A stretch of 64,000 nt of DNA from Nitrosomonas ureae (GCF_900206265.1 NZ_LT907782.1:930001-994000), one strand, 5' to 3'. Positions 12,736 to 22,543 are shown, numbered from the stretch's first letter. Numbers and translations: made by a program. The notes: a model not told the origin generated them from the letters alone.

Positions 12736-12764
12736 ATTATGAATATATTGCCCTAATAAGTCAA
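12736..12764 (-). promoter_or_regulatory. sigma-70-type promoter of the tRNA-tuf operon
   Basis: On the minus strand TTGACT (12759-12764) and CATAAT (12736-12741) are separated by exactly 17 nt. The predicted start is near 12729, just before tRNA-Tyr. This is close to consensus, as expected for a tRNA/tuf operon. Confidence 0.75.
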
Positions 12765-12869
12765 TCTTGTTTTATATTGAAGCAATATAAAAAACCAATA
12801 ATATTTCAGAATATCATTAAAACAAACCAGAAACACGTTATTTAACAAATCCTAGCGTTAGAAAACAAA

Positions 12870-13847
12870 CTAAGTAAGTCGAATTCTTGGATCAACAAAC
12901 GTATAAGAAATATCAGTAAGTATCAGGCCCAAAATATAAAGCATTGAGCCTAAAAAAACCATTGCCCTAACAATTGCAAAGTCCTGTGAATTAATGGCAT
13001 CAATTGTATAACTGCCCAATCCTGGAATACCGAAAAAAGACTCGACTAGCAGGCTGCCCAAAAACAATAGCGGCACCACAACCACCGCACCGGTTAGAAT
13101 TGGAATTAATGCATTCTTAAGCACATGCCTGAATAAAACCATACGCTCCGATAGTCCTTTCGCTCTAGCTGTACGCACATATTCTTTATTCATCTCCTCT
13201 AAAAATATTGTACGATACCAACGAATATTCGATCCAGCACTACTAATAATCCCAATTAAAACCGGCAGCACCAAAAATTTTGTTGCATCTAATCCAGTCC
13301 CATAGCCCGATATGGGTACCCAGTGCCATAGCTTGCTTATCAGAAACTGTCCAACGATAATATAAAATAAACTTGAAATAGACATCAGTCCCACACATAG
13401 AACTACACCCCAGAAGTCGATATAGGTAGCACGAAAAAAAACCATCAGTAATGCAAAAGTGACATACACAAGCAATCCCAATACAAATACAGGTAACGCA
13501 ATGGCAAGACTTGGCATCATGCGCGACTTAATTTCTCGTGCGATATCCCGACCATCATCGGAACGTCCAAATTCAAAGATAAACATTGAAATTGATTTCT
13601 CAAAGAAAATGGTATTCGTCAGTTTTTCCAGTTTCACAGCTTCGGAATTGAACAATAAAGGTTTATCGTAACCTCGCTCAACTTTCCATTTTTCAATTGC
13701 TTCAGGCGTTACATACTTGATACCCAACTGCATACGCGCCATATCGTCAGGTGTATTCACTACAAAAAACAAGGCGAATGTAAGTAAATTAACTCCGATT
13801 AAAATCGGTACCGCAAAAAACAAACGTCTAACAATATAACTAAGCAT
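12870..13847 (-). CDS. peptide-type ABC transporter permease (OppB/DppB family)
   Basis: Inner-membrane permease of the binding-protein-dependent oligopeptide/nickel type, 325 aa. It begins with the typical MLSYIVRRLFFAVPILIGV segment. About six membrane helices and the ABC-contact loop EYVRTARAKGLSERMV are visible. It lies 20 bp after the lipoprotein gene and is surely cotranscribed with it. Downstream come tRNA genes, so no second permease or ATPase gene follows. Substrate cannot be told from sequence. Confidence 0.88.
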   Translation of the reverse strand: MLSYIVRRLFFAVPILIGVNLLTFALFFVVNTPDDMARMQLGIKYVTPEAIEKWKVERGYDKPLLFNSEAVKLEKLTNTIFFEKSISMFIFEFGRSDDGRDIAREIKSRMMPSLAIALPVFVLGLLVYVTFALLMVFFRATYIDFWGVVLCVGLMSISSLFYIIVGQFLISKLWHWVPISGYGTGLDATKFLVLPVLIGIISSAGSNIRWYRTIFLEEMNKEYVRTARAKGLSERMVLFRHVLKNALIPILTGAVVVVPLLFLGSLLVESFFGIPGLGSYTIDAINSQDFAIVRAMVFLGSMLYILGLILTDISYTFVDPRIRLT

Positions 13848-13867
13848 TATCAGTTGTTATCTTTAAC

Positions 13868-16054
13868 TCAGACTATACGTATCGCAGAACTACTTTCATA
13901 ACGACGGAAAGCATTTACAGCGGGAATAATACTAATCACCAGAATAAATAATATCAATGCAATAGGCCAAAACACAGGCTGATTCCATTCCTGGCGTTTA
14001 GCTTCTCGCAAATTAGCATCAATTTTGAAATATTTGAGATTATTATTCGATATTCTATTAGGCTTAACATTCTGATACCAAGAATGATATAAACCATAGT
14101 CTTTAGGATGATACCCCCACAACCAAGGCGCATCATAACGTAATATCTCTACCATACGATCTATGATCAATTGTCGTTCCGCTCCGTCCTCCATATTCTT
14201 CATCTTTTCAAATAGCTGATTATATTCGTCATTATCATAATTTACAGCATTCTCACCGCTAATTCCGACCTTACGTTGAGGACCATATAATAAAAACAAG
14301 AAATTTTCCGGATCAGGATAATCTGCATTCCAGCCCCACTCGAAGATTTGTGCATTACCTTTCCGGATTTTATCCTGAAAACGATTGTAATCAGTACTTC
14401 TGACTACCAATTGTATATTTAATTTTTGAAATTGCTTACGCATCCAATCCAGCTTGGATCTATCTTCAGAACTACGTGCTGTCACATCAAAATACAAAAT
14501 TAATGGCGCTCCCGTTTTCCGATCAATTCCATTTGGATACCCGGCCTCTGCAAGCAAAGCCTTGGCAGTTTTTATTGATTTTCGCTGTGGCTGGTCATCA
14601 ATCCAGTCATAGACTATCGGATTAATACCTGCCCGGCCATCACGATAACCCACAATTCCAGGCGAAATCGGGCTTTGCGCAGGTATCCCTCGACCATTTG
14701 CAAAAATTGAAATAAATTCTTCATAATCTACCGCAATCGAAATTGCCTGACGAAGCTTTCTAGCTGATTCACGTTCACGTTCATTTCTCCCGCCCACCAC
14801 AGGATCCAGCATGTTAAAACCCATATAATAAGTTGATACCGCCACGGTTGTTTCCAATCTGATTCCTTGCTCTTCCATTTCTCGAGTAACTGTAGCCTCT
14901 CCTTGCCCCACTAACTGAACCGCTTGATCAAAACTATCGGAGCCTATGCCGGTGGCATCATAATAGCCTTGTAAAAATTTATTCCACCTGGGAATGCTTT
15001 CTTTTTCCCGGGTATAGACAACTTTATCAATAAATGGCAGTTTTTTTCCTGCATCCTTTAGCAACTCATTTTTCTCATCTTCAGACATACCATTTACCGG
15101 ATAGTATTCGTCACGAAAGTTCGGATTCTTTTCCAACACCATGCGCAGATTGGGATCGTTTTCAGTGAGCATATAGGGACCTGTACCAACTGGATACCAA
15201 TCTAGTGTTATGTTCTTTTGCACTAATCCCGGTTGAGAATAAAAGCGATCTGCTTCCCAAGGAATCGGCGCAAAAAAAGGCATAGCTAACCAATATTGAA
15301 ATTGAGGATACTTGCCATGTATTTTTATGCTATATGTATATTTATCAATTAGTTGAACTCCTTCCAGCTGATACTTCCTCAGATCCAGGTATGCTTCTTC
15401 CTTAGGTCGATTTTGTTCTGCATGCTTCAATTTAGCGGCGTAGTCCTTCAGCCCCACTATGTAATCCGCCATGAGTCCGTATATTGGAGAATGCAATCTT
15501 GGATGAGCCAGACGTTTAATCTGATATACATAATCTTCGGCTTCTAACTCTCTAGTATGCGTGTATGGAAAATCGGACAACTTAAATATCGATATTAATA
15601 CGTCCTCATTCAGTGCATGATATAACCAATTATTTTGTTCATCTATTACAAAAGCTGGATGTGGTTGAAAGGAAATTCCTGGTTTAATCGAGATCTCATA
15701 AACACTATAAGCAATATCGTCGGAACGCGCTTCATCCGGCAGCTGATTATCTTCTGCGTCAAAATATCTCACAACGGGCATTTTGTCTGCAGTTGCCGGA
15801 ATTAAAACAAAAGGTCGTTTCAAATAATGATACTGTAAGGGAGGCTCGTAAATTTGGGCAGTAAACTGAATTTCGTTTGAACTGTAAGATTGCACCGGAT
15901 CAAGATGCTTAGGGCGTTCACTAAATACGCTATAAAGAATATTTTTCCCTGCATCCGATGCAGCATAAGGATTATTCCAACTATACTCGCCACATGCGGC
16001 TAATTGCACAATAATAACAATCAATAACCAAAATTTAATTAATAAAATTTTCAT
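13868..16054 (-). CDS. extracellular solute-binding lipoprotein, family 5 (OppA-like)
   Basis: Binding component of the adjacent permease. From the ATG at 16054 it is 728 aa, with a signal peptide and lipobox LAAC around residue 21. An upstream GTG at 16102 adds 16 residues; neither has a clear ribosome-binding site. The SBP_bac_5 fold is suggested by the central segment on VGTGPYML and by DYPDPENFLFLLYG. It is longer than classic OppA (~540 aa), and a hydrophobic segment near the C-terminus (WPIALILFILVISII) may add a membrane anchor. Divergent from fabI. Confidence 0.85.
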   Translation of the reverse strand: MKILLIKFWLLIVIIVQLAACGEYSWNNPYAASDAGKNILYSVFSERPKHLDPVQSYSSNEIQFTAQIYEPPLQYHYLKRPFVLIPATADKMPVVRYFDAEDNQLPDEARSDDIAYSVYEISIKPGISFQPHPAFVIDEQNNWLYHALNEDVLISIFKLSDFPYTHTRELEAEDYVYQIKRLAHPRLHSPIYGLMADYIVGLKDYAAKLKHAEQNRPKEEAYLDLRKYQLEGVQLIDKYTYSIKIHGKYPQFQYWLAMPFFAPIPWEADRFYSQPGLVQKNITLDWYPVGTGPYMLTENDPNLRMVLEKNPNFRDEYYPVNGMSEDEKNELLKDAGKKLPFIDKVVYTREKESIPRWNKFLQGYYDATGIGSDSFDQAVQLVGQGEATVTREMEEQGIRLETTVAVSTYYMGFNMLDPVVGGRNERERESARKLRQAISIAVDYEEFISIFANGRGIPAQSPISPGIVGYRDGRAGINPIVYDWIDDQPQRKSIKTAKALLAEAGYPNGIDRKTGAPLILYFDVTARSSEDRSKLDWMRKQFQKLNIQLVVRSTDYNRFQDKIRKGNAQIFEWGWNADYPDPENFLFLLYGPQRKVGISGENAVNYDNDEYNQLFEKMKNMEDGAERQLIIDRMVEILRYDAPWLWGYHPKDYGLYHSWYQNVKPNRISNNNLKYFKIDANLREAKRQEWNQPVFWPIALILFILVISIIPAVNAFRRYESSSAIRIV

Positions 16055-16190
16055 TGCAAACGCGGCTTTTCGGAATCTGTTTAAAGTCAAAATGATACCC
16101 ACATCTTCAACTCATTCTTGTGTTTAACACCACCTAATTCAACCCTTCGGCTATAATTTGCCAAAATGCTCAATTTTACAAGGAAAATTT

Positions 16191-16976
16191 ATGGGATTTC
16201 TAGCAAATAAACGCGTGCTCATTACAGGATTACTCAGTAACCGCTCGATTGCTTATGGTATTGCCAGCGCCATGAAACGCGAAGGTGCATCATTAGCGTT
16301 CACTTATCAAAGTGAAGAGCTTCGTGGACGGGTTGAGAAACTGGCCGCTGAATTTAGCAGTAACTTACTTTTTCCCTGCAATGTAGCTAGTGACGATGAA
16401 ATATCGATGTGCTTTGAGCAACTGCAGAAACATTGGGACGGACTGGATTGTATTATCCATTCGATTGCCTTTGCACCCCGGGAAGCTCTAAGTGGAGATT
16501 ACCTAGAAAGTGTTAATAGAGAGGCTTTCCAAATTGCGCACGACATCAGTGCTTATAGTTTCTCCGCTCTTGCTAAAGCTGCTCTGCCATTAATGCAAAA
16601 CAGAAATGGCGCACTTTTGACATTAAGCTACTTGGGTGCTGTTCGCGTCATGCCCAACTACAATGTAATGGGATTAGCCAAAGCCAGTCTTGAAGCAAAT
16701 GTTCGCTTCATGGCTTCCAGTCTGGGTCAAAAAGGAATACGTGTTAATGCTATCTCTGCCGGACCAATTAAAACTCTGGCAGCTTCCGGTATTGGAAACT
16801 TTGGAAAGTTATTAGGTTATACTGAGAAAGTCTCTCCGCTACGACGCAATGTCACCATCGAAGAAGTTGGCAATGTCGCTGCATTCTTATGCAGTGATCT
16901 GGCTAGTGGAATTACCGGTGAGATAACTTATGTAGACGCAGGTTTCAATACCGTCGCATTTAATCTCAGTGATTAA
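16191..16976 (+). CDS. fabI: enoyl-[acyl-carrier-protein] reductase (NADH)
   Basis: Last reductive step of type II fatty-acid elongation. From the ATG at 16191 ([18 protein letters not shown] upstream) it is 261 aa, matching FabI. The catalytic Tyr157 and Lys164 sit in the YNVMGLAK motif, as at E. coli 156/163. The frame is open 11 codons upstream, but that stretch contains a TATAAT-like -10 (16152-16157) and is more likely promoter. Its stop is 6 bp from the convergent ppiD stop. Confidence 0.96.
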   Translation: MGFLANKRVLITGLLSNRSIAYGIASAMKREGASLAFTYQSEELRGRVEKLAAEFSSNLLFPCNVASDDEISMCFEQLQKHWDGLDCIIHSIAFAPREALSGDYLESVNREAFQIAHDISAYSFSALAKAALPLMQNRNGALLTLSYLGAVRVMPNYNVMGLAKASLEANVRFMASSLGQKGIRVNAISAGPIKTLAASGIGNFGKLLGYTEKVSPLRRNVTIEEVGNVAAFLCSDLASGITGEITYVDAGFNTVAFNLSD

Positions 16977-16982
16977 CCAAAA

Positions 16983-18866
16983 TCAAAAATTATTCTGTAT
17001 GATTTTGACATCATACCGTTGTCTGATTGCAGCCAGATAAGATGATATTTCTTCTTGTGTTATCATCTGCTGCAATTGTTTAGCGAAGTTCTCAGGCGTT
17101 GTTTTTTCATCTGAATCAGGTTCTATGACTTTGCTAATTCGTATCAAATTGAATCCACCTTCCGGTTTAACCGCACCGACATAAGCCGGAAGCTCATCAA
17201 CTTCTGCTCGAAAAATAGCCCGTAGAACCTCATGATCTAATCCCTGTGGCTGCATATAAGAAATCAACTGCGCATCGTCCCAAGCAACATCATCAAGAAC
17301 CTCCCCCGCCTGCAATCGGACAAGCTTTTCTTGCCCCTCTGCTACAGCCATTGATACAGCCATCTCTTTCTTGAGTTTCTCCACAATCTCATCCTTAACA
17401 ACCGCTAGTGATTGCGAAGTAGCCGGTTTATATTCAATAATACGCGCAGAAACAAATGTATCAGGGTTTACCTCGATAGCTTCTGTATTACGGTTATTTG
17501 AAATAACGTCATCTGAGAAAATTGCTGATAACAAATTTTCATTGGCAAGGATCGCAGGCTCTTTTGAATCTTTTGTAATCCAATCACTTTTCTCTATGAT
17601 TAATTCAAATTTTTCTGCTGCTGCTTGCAGACTTTCACCCTGCTCATAAACAACATTGCTAAAATCTTCAACAATCTCACCAAAAACACTTTCTACCATT
17701 TCAACTTTGAGCGTATTCTCAATTTGTTCACGAACCTCTTCTAGATCTGGATGCCGTTCTTCCTTAATTGCAGTTAATTTGATTATATGCAGACCAAAAT
17801 CTGTCTCCACTATGTCGCTGATTTCATCCAATTGCATCGAAAAAATTTCATCTTCAAAAGATTTAACCATGACTCCGCGGGCAAAGAAACCAAGATCGCC
17901 TCCTCGCATTGCTGAACCAGGATCATCTGAATGCTCCTTGGCTATTTCTGCGAATTGATCAGGATTCTGTTTAACCTGCTCCAAAATCCTCTTAGCCTTC
18001 TCTCGCGCCATCTGCTTTTCCTCTTCCGGCGCATCTGGAGATACACTGATTAATATGTGACTAGCCTTACGTTCTTCAGATTGACCAAACTCCGATTGAT
18101 GTTCTGAAAAATATGTATTGATCGCCTCGTCACTCACAAACTCATTTTTTGCCACCTTTTCCAACGACAAAACCAGATATTCAACTTTGGCACGTTCCGG
18201 CAAATCAAAATCTGTTTTATGCTGCTCATAATAAGCCGAAATATCTGCTTCTTCGGGTATGGCCTGAGAAAGGAATTGATCCGGCGTAATTTTCGACTGA
18301 CTGATTTCACGTCGTACCTCACTAAGATACTGTACCCTCTCAGTAGTAGTTCTAGGCGTAATGGCATTTTCACTATATCCATCCAGTAATTGTTGCAGCA
18401 ATAATTCATTGCGCACACGCGACTCAAATATTACCGGAGTAAGCCCCTGATTACGCAATAATTCCTCATACTGTTGCTTAGAGAACTTATTATTCTTTTG
18501 GAATGCTTGGACATCCTGAATTGTCTTAATTAACTGTGAATCCAAAACAACGAAGCCATTTTTAACAGCTTCTTGGTACAATAGCCTTTGCTGAATCAGT
18601 CTTTCAAGTACAGAGCTTCTCACTTCAGAAGTATCAAGCATCGCGCTATCAAAGTTTGCGCCAAGCATAGCCCGCACTCTTTCATGATGATCACGTAATG
18701 CCTGTTCATATTCTCGCCGAGAAATTTCTTCACCTTCGACGACCGCAACATAGCCTTCGCTACCATCATTCCTATAGGATTCCACACCCCAAAACATAAA
18801 TGGCAAAACTGCTAAGCCCAGAATTACTTGAACAACACGCTTTTTTCGATTGACTAGATCAAACAC
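16983..18866 (-). CDS. ppiD: membrane-anchored periplasmic peptidyl-prolyl isomerase PpiD
   Basis: Periplasmic chaperone tethered near the Sec exit, 627 aa. A short cytoplasmic tail is followed by one membrane helix (about 12-30), SurA-like N-terminal helices, then a parvulin domain (about 265-365) with RKASHILIS and GGDLGFF. The start is GTG at 18866; no better ATG is nearby and the N-terminus MFDLVNRKKR fits the family. It follows hupB-tRNA-Val-tRNA-Asp. Confidence 0.92.
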   Translation of the reverse strand: MFDLVNRKKRVVQVILGLAVLPFMFWGVESYRNDGSEGYVAVVEGEEISRREYEQALRDHHERVRAMLGANFDSAMLDTSEVRSSVLERLIQQRLLYQEAVKNGFVVLDSQLIKTIQDVQAFQKNNKFSKQQYEELLRNQGLTPVIFESRVRNELLLQQLLDGYSENAITPRTTTERVQYLSEVRREISQSKITPDQFLSQAIPEEADISAYYEQHKTDFDLPERAKVEYLVLSLEKVAKNEFVSDEAINTYFSEHQSEFGQSEERKASHILISVSPDAPEEEKQMAREKAKRILEQVKQNPDQFAEIAKEHSDDPGSAMRGGDLGFFARGVMVKSFEDEIFSMQLDEISDIVETDFGLHIIKLTAIKEERHPDLEEVREQIENTLKVEMVESVFGEIVEDFSNVVYEQGESLQAAAEKFELIIEKSDWITKDSKEPAILANENLLSAIFSDDVISNNRNTEAIEVNPDTFVSARIIEYKPATSQSLAVVKDEIVEKLKKEMAVSMAVAEGQEKLVRLQAGEVLDDVAWDDAQLISYMQPQGLDHEVLRAIFRAEVDELPAYVGAVKPEGGFNLIRISKVIEPDSDEKTTPENFAKQLQQMITQEEISSYLAAIRQRYDVKIIQNNF

Positions 18867-18938
18867 AATTAGAATCTGCGAAAACTATTTTAGTGGAAAA
18901 AACTCGGAGGATTAAAATCCTATTACTCATTCTTTTTT

Positions 18939-19015
18939 TGGCGGAGTGGACGGGACTCGAACCCGCGACCCCCGGCGTGACAGGCCGGTATTCTAACCAA
19001 CTGAACTACCACTCC
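18939..19015 (-). tRNA. tRNA-Asp (GTC anticodon)
   Basis: 77 nt with encoded CCA. Acceptor GGAGTGG/CCACTCC pairs, and the anticodon loop is CTGTCAC. Lies between tRNA-Val and ppiD. Confidence 0.96.
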
Positions 19016-19031
19016 CAAACTGGCTATTGAT

Positions 19032-19107
19032 TGGTGGGTGCTGACGGGATCGAACCGCCGACATTCGCCTTGTAAGGGCGACGCTCTACCAGCTGAGCTA
19101 AGCACCC
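19032..19107 (-). tRNA. tRNA-Val (TAC anticodon)
   Basis: 76 nt with encoded CCA. Acceptor GGGTGCT/AGCACCC pairs, and the anticodon stem-loop CCTTACAAGG gives TAC. It starts 15 bp after the hupB stop and probably shares its transcript. Confidence 0.96.
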
Positions 19108-19122
19108 CAATCAGAAAGTGCG

Positions 19123-19395
19123 CTAGTTTACTGCATCTTTGAGCGCTTTACCAGCACTGAATTTAGGAACCTTAGCTGCTTTGATCTTAATAGCTGCTCC
19201 CGTACGAGGATTACGACCCGTACGTGCAGCTCGTGTACCTACTTTAAAAGTCCCAAATCCGACCAAAGTTACACTCTCATTTTTTTTAAGCGCTCCCTTT
19301 ATTGCAGTTAATGCTCCATCCAATGCGCTTCCTGCCGAGGCTTTGGAAATTTTAGCCGATTTTGCGATAGCTTCAATAAGTTCGGATTTGTTCAT
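19123..19395 (-). CDS. hupB: DNA-binding protein HU-beta
   Basis: Histone-like nucleoid protein, 90 aa, family length. The DNA-bending arm [14 protein letters not shown] with the intercalating Pro is present, and the start [11 protein letters not shown] is behind AAGGGG. It precedes tRNA-Val/tRNA-Asp and ppiD. The lon gene often found upstream in betaproteobacteria is not here; gpsA is. Confidence 0.97.
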   Translation of the reverse strand: MNKSELIEAIAKSAKISKASAGSALDGALTAIKGALKKNESVTLVGFGTFKVGTRAARTGRNPRTGAAIKIKAAKVPKFSAGKALKDAVN

Positions 19396-19452
19396 ATAAT
19401 TCCCCTTCTAAGTTTAATGGTAATTAAATCACAAGCAAATACTGCAGTCGCA

Positions 19453-19481
19453 CTTATATCAAGCCGTTAACGCACGGTCAA
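19453..19481 (-). promoter_or_regulatory. sigma-70-type promoter of hupB
   Basis: TTGACC (19476-19481) and TATAAG (19453-19458) on the minus strand are spaced by 17 nt, near consensus. The predicted start is about 50 nt upstream of the hupB ATG. Confidence 0.75.
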
Positions 19482-19579
19482 GCAAATTAAGGCATTTCGG
19501 CCACATCAATTATTTGATCAATCTACATCACGAAAAAACATATTTTATGCAACACGAATAAAATCATATAAAAACAATA

Positions 19580-19594
19580 CCCTATAAAATAGGG
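19580..19594 (-). terminator. possible gpsA terminator
   Basis: A 6-bp stem (CCCTAT/ATAGGG) with a 3-nt loop lies 36 bp past the gpsA stop. In transcript sense it is followed a few bases later by a U-rich stretch. It is short, so only a weak candidate. Confidence 0.35.
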
Positions 19595-19630
19595 CAAAAA
19601 CCACCTACTCTTCTTCGCATTAATAGAATA

Positions 19631-20623
19631 TCAATAAATTTCTGATTTCTGTTCACGATTTAACAACACCTCTACAGCACACCGTGCTGACACCCCTTCA
19701 TGTAAAATACTGCAAATTGCCTGTGTGATGGGCATTTCAATATTCAATCTCTTACCTAACTGCAGCACTGATAGCGCTGCATGCACACCTTCAGCAACAT
19801 GTCCAAGTTCATTTAAAATATCATGTAATGTTTTCCCCGCCGCTAACATCAAACCTACTTGCCTATTCCGAGATAAATCGCCCGTACTTGTCAGAATTAA
19901 ATCACCTACACCCGCTAACCCTATAAAAGTCTCCATCTTTCCGCCCAAGCTCAGACCCAGCCTAGTGATTTCCATTAAACCACGTGTGATTAATGCGGCA
20001 CGCGCATTGTGACCAAACCCAATGCCGTCAGAAATACCTGCGGCGATGGTAATTACATTCTTTATCGCACCTCCAATTTCCACACCAGTGATGTCTTCAC
20101 TCGTATAGATTCTCAGTCTTGAGCTATGTAATTCTACTGATATTCTGCTTGAAAACTCATGATCGGTAGAGGCAAATGTTAAAGCTGTCGGTAACCCTCG
20201 TGCAACTTCTTCCGCAAAACTGGGGCCCGATAAAACTCCGCAGCGAGAAAGCGTTACGTCATATTCTTCCGCAACGATCTGATGAGGTAGATAAGCAGTT
20301 CCTGTCTCTAAGCCCTTACATCCCCATACTAGCGGCACTCTGATATTGCTCGCAACAATAGTTCGTAAAGTTTCACGTAAACCCGCAATGGGAACAACAA
20401 GTAAAGCAAGATCAACATTATCAAGCGCTTCAGTGAGTTGCGAGGTAATATTTAGCGATTCAGGTAACGAATGTCCTGGCAAAAAGGATTGATTAATGCG
20501 CCTGCTACCCATGTCAATCGCGTGGTCTGGATCCTTTGTCCACAAATTTATTTGATGACGCGCAGAAAAACTAATTGCTAATGCAGAACCCCATGCACCT
20601 GCGCCCAGTACAGCAATTTTCAT
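19631..20623 (-). CDS. gpsA: glycerol-3-phosphate dehydrogenase [NAD(P)+]
   Basis: Makes sn-glycerol 3-phosphate for phospholipid synthesis; 330 aa. The Rossmann motif GAGAWGSALA is at residues 7-16 and the catalytic-domain segment GGAIKNVITIAAGISDG follows. The ATG at 20623 overlaps the upstream SH3 gene stop as ATGA, implying translational coupling; an earlier in-frame TTG (20632) is not needed. Terminal gene of the rhodanese-grxC-secB-SH3-gpsA operon. Confidence 0.96.
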   Translation of the reverse strand: MKIAVLGAGAWGSALAISFSARHQINLWTKDPDHAIDMGSRRINQSFLPGHSLPESLNITSQLTEALDNVDLALLVVPIAGLRETLRTIVASNIRVPLVWGCKGLETGTAYLPHQIVAEEYDVTLSRCGVLSGPSFAEEVARGLPTALTFASTDHEFSSRISVELHSSRLRIYTSEDITGVEIGGAIKNVITIAAGISDGIGFGHNARAALITRGLMEITRLGLSLGGKMETFIGLAGVGDLILTSTGDLSRNRQVGLMLAAGKTLHDILNELGHVAEGVHAALSVLQLGKRLNIEMPITQAICSILHEGVSARCAVEVLLNREQKSEIY

Positions 20624-21102
20624 GAACCCCAAACCTGGTTGACTTTGATATAGCCTGTTTGACCGTCTCTATGCCGCACTTTTATCCACCCTTGGATATC
20701 CGACGGCATCCACTCCATAACGATATTCTCTTCAACCTGAAATATTAATTCCGATTTAATATCGGCAGACTGGTGAACATCAGCCAATGGTACTATGACA
20801 ATGACATAGCGTTGCTGGCTCAAATCTTTCTTTTGAACCCAAGCAAGACTCCCGCTACTATCCCGGACTTTTGCCCATCCCTCGACATCCACTACGACTT
20901 CAACCGGTAGATGACGACCTGCAACAAATAATTTATCGGCCTGTAGCGATGGAGCGTCATACATAACGATTGCATTCTCGGCTATTGAAAAAAATTCCAT
21001 GTCAGCCAAAACATATCCTGGATATAAAAACCACATGCTCATCACTGCAGTCAGCATTTTATATTCCAATCTAAGTGTTAGATTTTGGAATTTTTTCTTC
21101 AT
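20620..21102 (-). CDS. exported bacterial SH3-domain protein
   Basis: A 160-aa protein starting at the ATG at 21102 (MKKKFQNL). A hydrophobic export signal ends near VLADMEF (about residue 36). Two SH3b-like repeats follow, each with a W-containing motif (GWAKVRDSSGSLAWVQ and GWIKVRHRDGQTGYIK), typical of envelope proteins that may bind peptidoglycan. It begins 37 bp after secB and overlaps gpsA by 4 bp. Exact function is unknown. Confidence 0.8.
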   Translation of the reverse strand: MKKKFQNLTLRLEYKMLTAVMSMWFLYPGYVLADMEFFSIAENAIVMYDAPSLQADKLFVAGRHLPVEVVVDVEGWAKVRDSSGSLAWVQKKDLSQQRYVIVIVPLADVHQSADIKSELIFQVEENIVMEWMPSDIQGWIKVRHRDGQTGYIKVNQVWGS

Positions 21103-21139
21103 TGTCAAATTACTTCTATTTTTCAAGTTTTTTATTCTT

Positions 21140-21577
21140 TTAGTGTGTGCTGGGTTCTGTTTTCTTTTGTTGATAGATCGCTTCAAAATTTACCGGATTA
21201 AGAATTACAGGCGGAAAGCCCGCCCTAGTCACAATATCCGATACTACCTCACGCAAATAAGGAAAAAGAATATTAGGACATCCAATACCCAGAACGGGAT
21301 CTATTTCCTCATTCGGAATATTTTGAATACGAAAAATACCGGTCTGTTGAGCCTCAACCAGAAACATTATTTTATCTTTAATCTTAGCGGTAACCGTTAC
21401 CGTTAACTGCACTTCGTACAAACCAGTATCAATACTCTGATTTCTAGTTCCAAGTTGCAGATTGATCTCAGGCGTATCCCTTTCCAAAAAGATACTGGGT
21501 GCATTGGGAATCTCCAAGGATAAATCCTTTACATAAATTTTTTCTATGGCAAAAACTGGTTGTTGTTGCTCACTCAT
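21140..21577 (-). CDS. secB: protein-export chaperone SecB
   Basis: Tetrameric cytosolic chaperone that hands unfolded precursors to SecA. At 145 aa it carries the conserved [20 protein letters not shown] stretch and the acidic/Pro N-terminus. It sits between grxC and the SH3 gene in the grxC-secB-gpsA arrangement also seen in E. coli. Confidence 0.97.
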   Translation of the reverse strand: MSEQQQPVFAIEKIYVKDLSLEIPNAPSIFLERDTPEINLQLGTRNQSIDTGLYEVQLTVTVTAKIKDKIMFLVEAQQTGIFRIQNIPNEEIDPVLGIGCPNILFPYLREVVSDIVTRAGFPPVILNPVNFEAIYQQKKTEPSTH

Positions 21578-21641
21578 ATTTAATATCCAGATGAATAAAA
21601 AGTTAACTTATTATTTAAATCGCAATGCTCTGATTACGTGA

Positions 21642-21899
21642 TTACACTGCCAGTAATGCCACCAACTCCCCCTTACGATCAAGTTGCGTTAAATCATCAT
21701 AACCTCCCACATGATGCCCACCGATATAAATCTGGGGAACAGTGCGGCGACCGGTTTTATCCATCATCTCAACACGCTGATCAGGCTCCAGGTCAATACG
21801 AATTTTCTCAATTACCTCAACGCCTTTTGAACGTAATAGACTTTCTGCCATTTTACAATAAGGGCAGAAACCGGTCGTATACATAATTACTTTGGGCAT
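21642..21899 (-). CDS. grxC: glutaredoxin 3
   Basis: Glutathione-dependent dithiol reductase, 85 aa from the ATG at 21899 (MPKVIMYTT). The active site CPYC is at residues 12-15, with the cis-Pro motif TVPQIYI and GGYDDL for glutathione binding. An upstream in-frame extension to 21944 overlaps the rhodanese gene and is not family-like. The start lies just within the tail of the upstream gene's 3' region, consistent with coupling. Confidence 0.95.
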   Translation of the reverse strand: MPKVIMYTTGFCPYCKMAESLLRSKGVEVIEKIRIDLEPDQRVEMMDKTGRRTVPQIYIGGHHVGGYDDLTQLDRKGELVALLAV

Positions 21900-21907
21900 A
21901 GGGTTCT

Positions 21908-22342
21908 TTAGCGTTTGGCAATTGGTAAACCTGCGCGTTTCCATGCGTCAATGCCGCCCATGAGATTAATTACCTGAGCAAATCCATTCTTCTTCAAAAC
22001 CAAACTGGGATTATTCGATCGAATACCACCACGATATATTACGATAATGGGCTTCTCTTTAAACTTCTGAAGTTCTGTCCAGCGTTCCGCAATTTTTTCA
22101 GCGGGAATATGCTTGGAGTTCGGCAAATGGCCCGCGGTATACTCACTATCATCCCGAACATCAAGCACTAGTGCATCCTGGTAGTTGATTAATTGTACAG
22201 CCGCTCGCGTATCAACTTCTTTTATGCCGCGCTGGGTAAATATTGGCCATAGCAATAACGATCCACTGACTAATGCAGTAATAACAAAGAGTAAATTTTC
22301 TAACCTGAGCAAAAAATGATCTTGAAATAGTGATAATTCCAT
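21908..22342 (-). CDS. membrane-anchored rhodanese-like protein lacking the catalytic Cys
   Basis: A 144-aa YibN-type protein with one N-terminal membrane helix (about 15-33) and a rhodanese fold (about 40-140; LDVRDDSEYTAGHLPNS, GGIDAWKRAGLP). In the active loop, where CxxGxRS is expected, the sequence reads YRGGIRS: Tyr103 (TAT) replaces the sulfur-carrying Cys. It heads the grxC-secB-SH3-gpsA operon. Classic sulfurtransferase activity is therefore unlikely; a scaffolding or binding role is inference. The 200-bp gap to glcF (22343-22543) has no gene. Confidence 0.87.
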   Translation of the reverse strand: MELSLFQDHFLLRLENLLFVITALVSGSLLLWPIFTQRGIKEVDTRAAVQLINYQDALVLDVRDDSEYTAGHLPNSKHIPAEKIAERWTELQKFKEKPIIVIYRGGIRSNNPSLVLKKNGFAQVINLMGGIDAWKRAGLPIAKR

Positions 22343-22543
22343 ATAAATTTTATTCTGTTTTTAAACGATGATTTTATCAGAAACTAAAAAACTGCGGGGT
22401 TCCTTTATCTTCCTACACAAAGAGCAAATACTTAATTCAGATAAGGCACTGACTGAGTTCTAAAAATTAAATCTAACTCAGTTTGTGCTTATGCGCGTCT
22501 TTGTTGCCCGAACCAAACTCATTTACTGGTAAATAATAAAACT

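Noticed and set aside
22343-22543. 7-bp inverted repeat (CTGAGTT/AACTCAG) as a terminator
   Set aside because: Loop of 15 nt and no following T-run; too weak to call.
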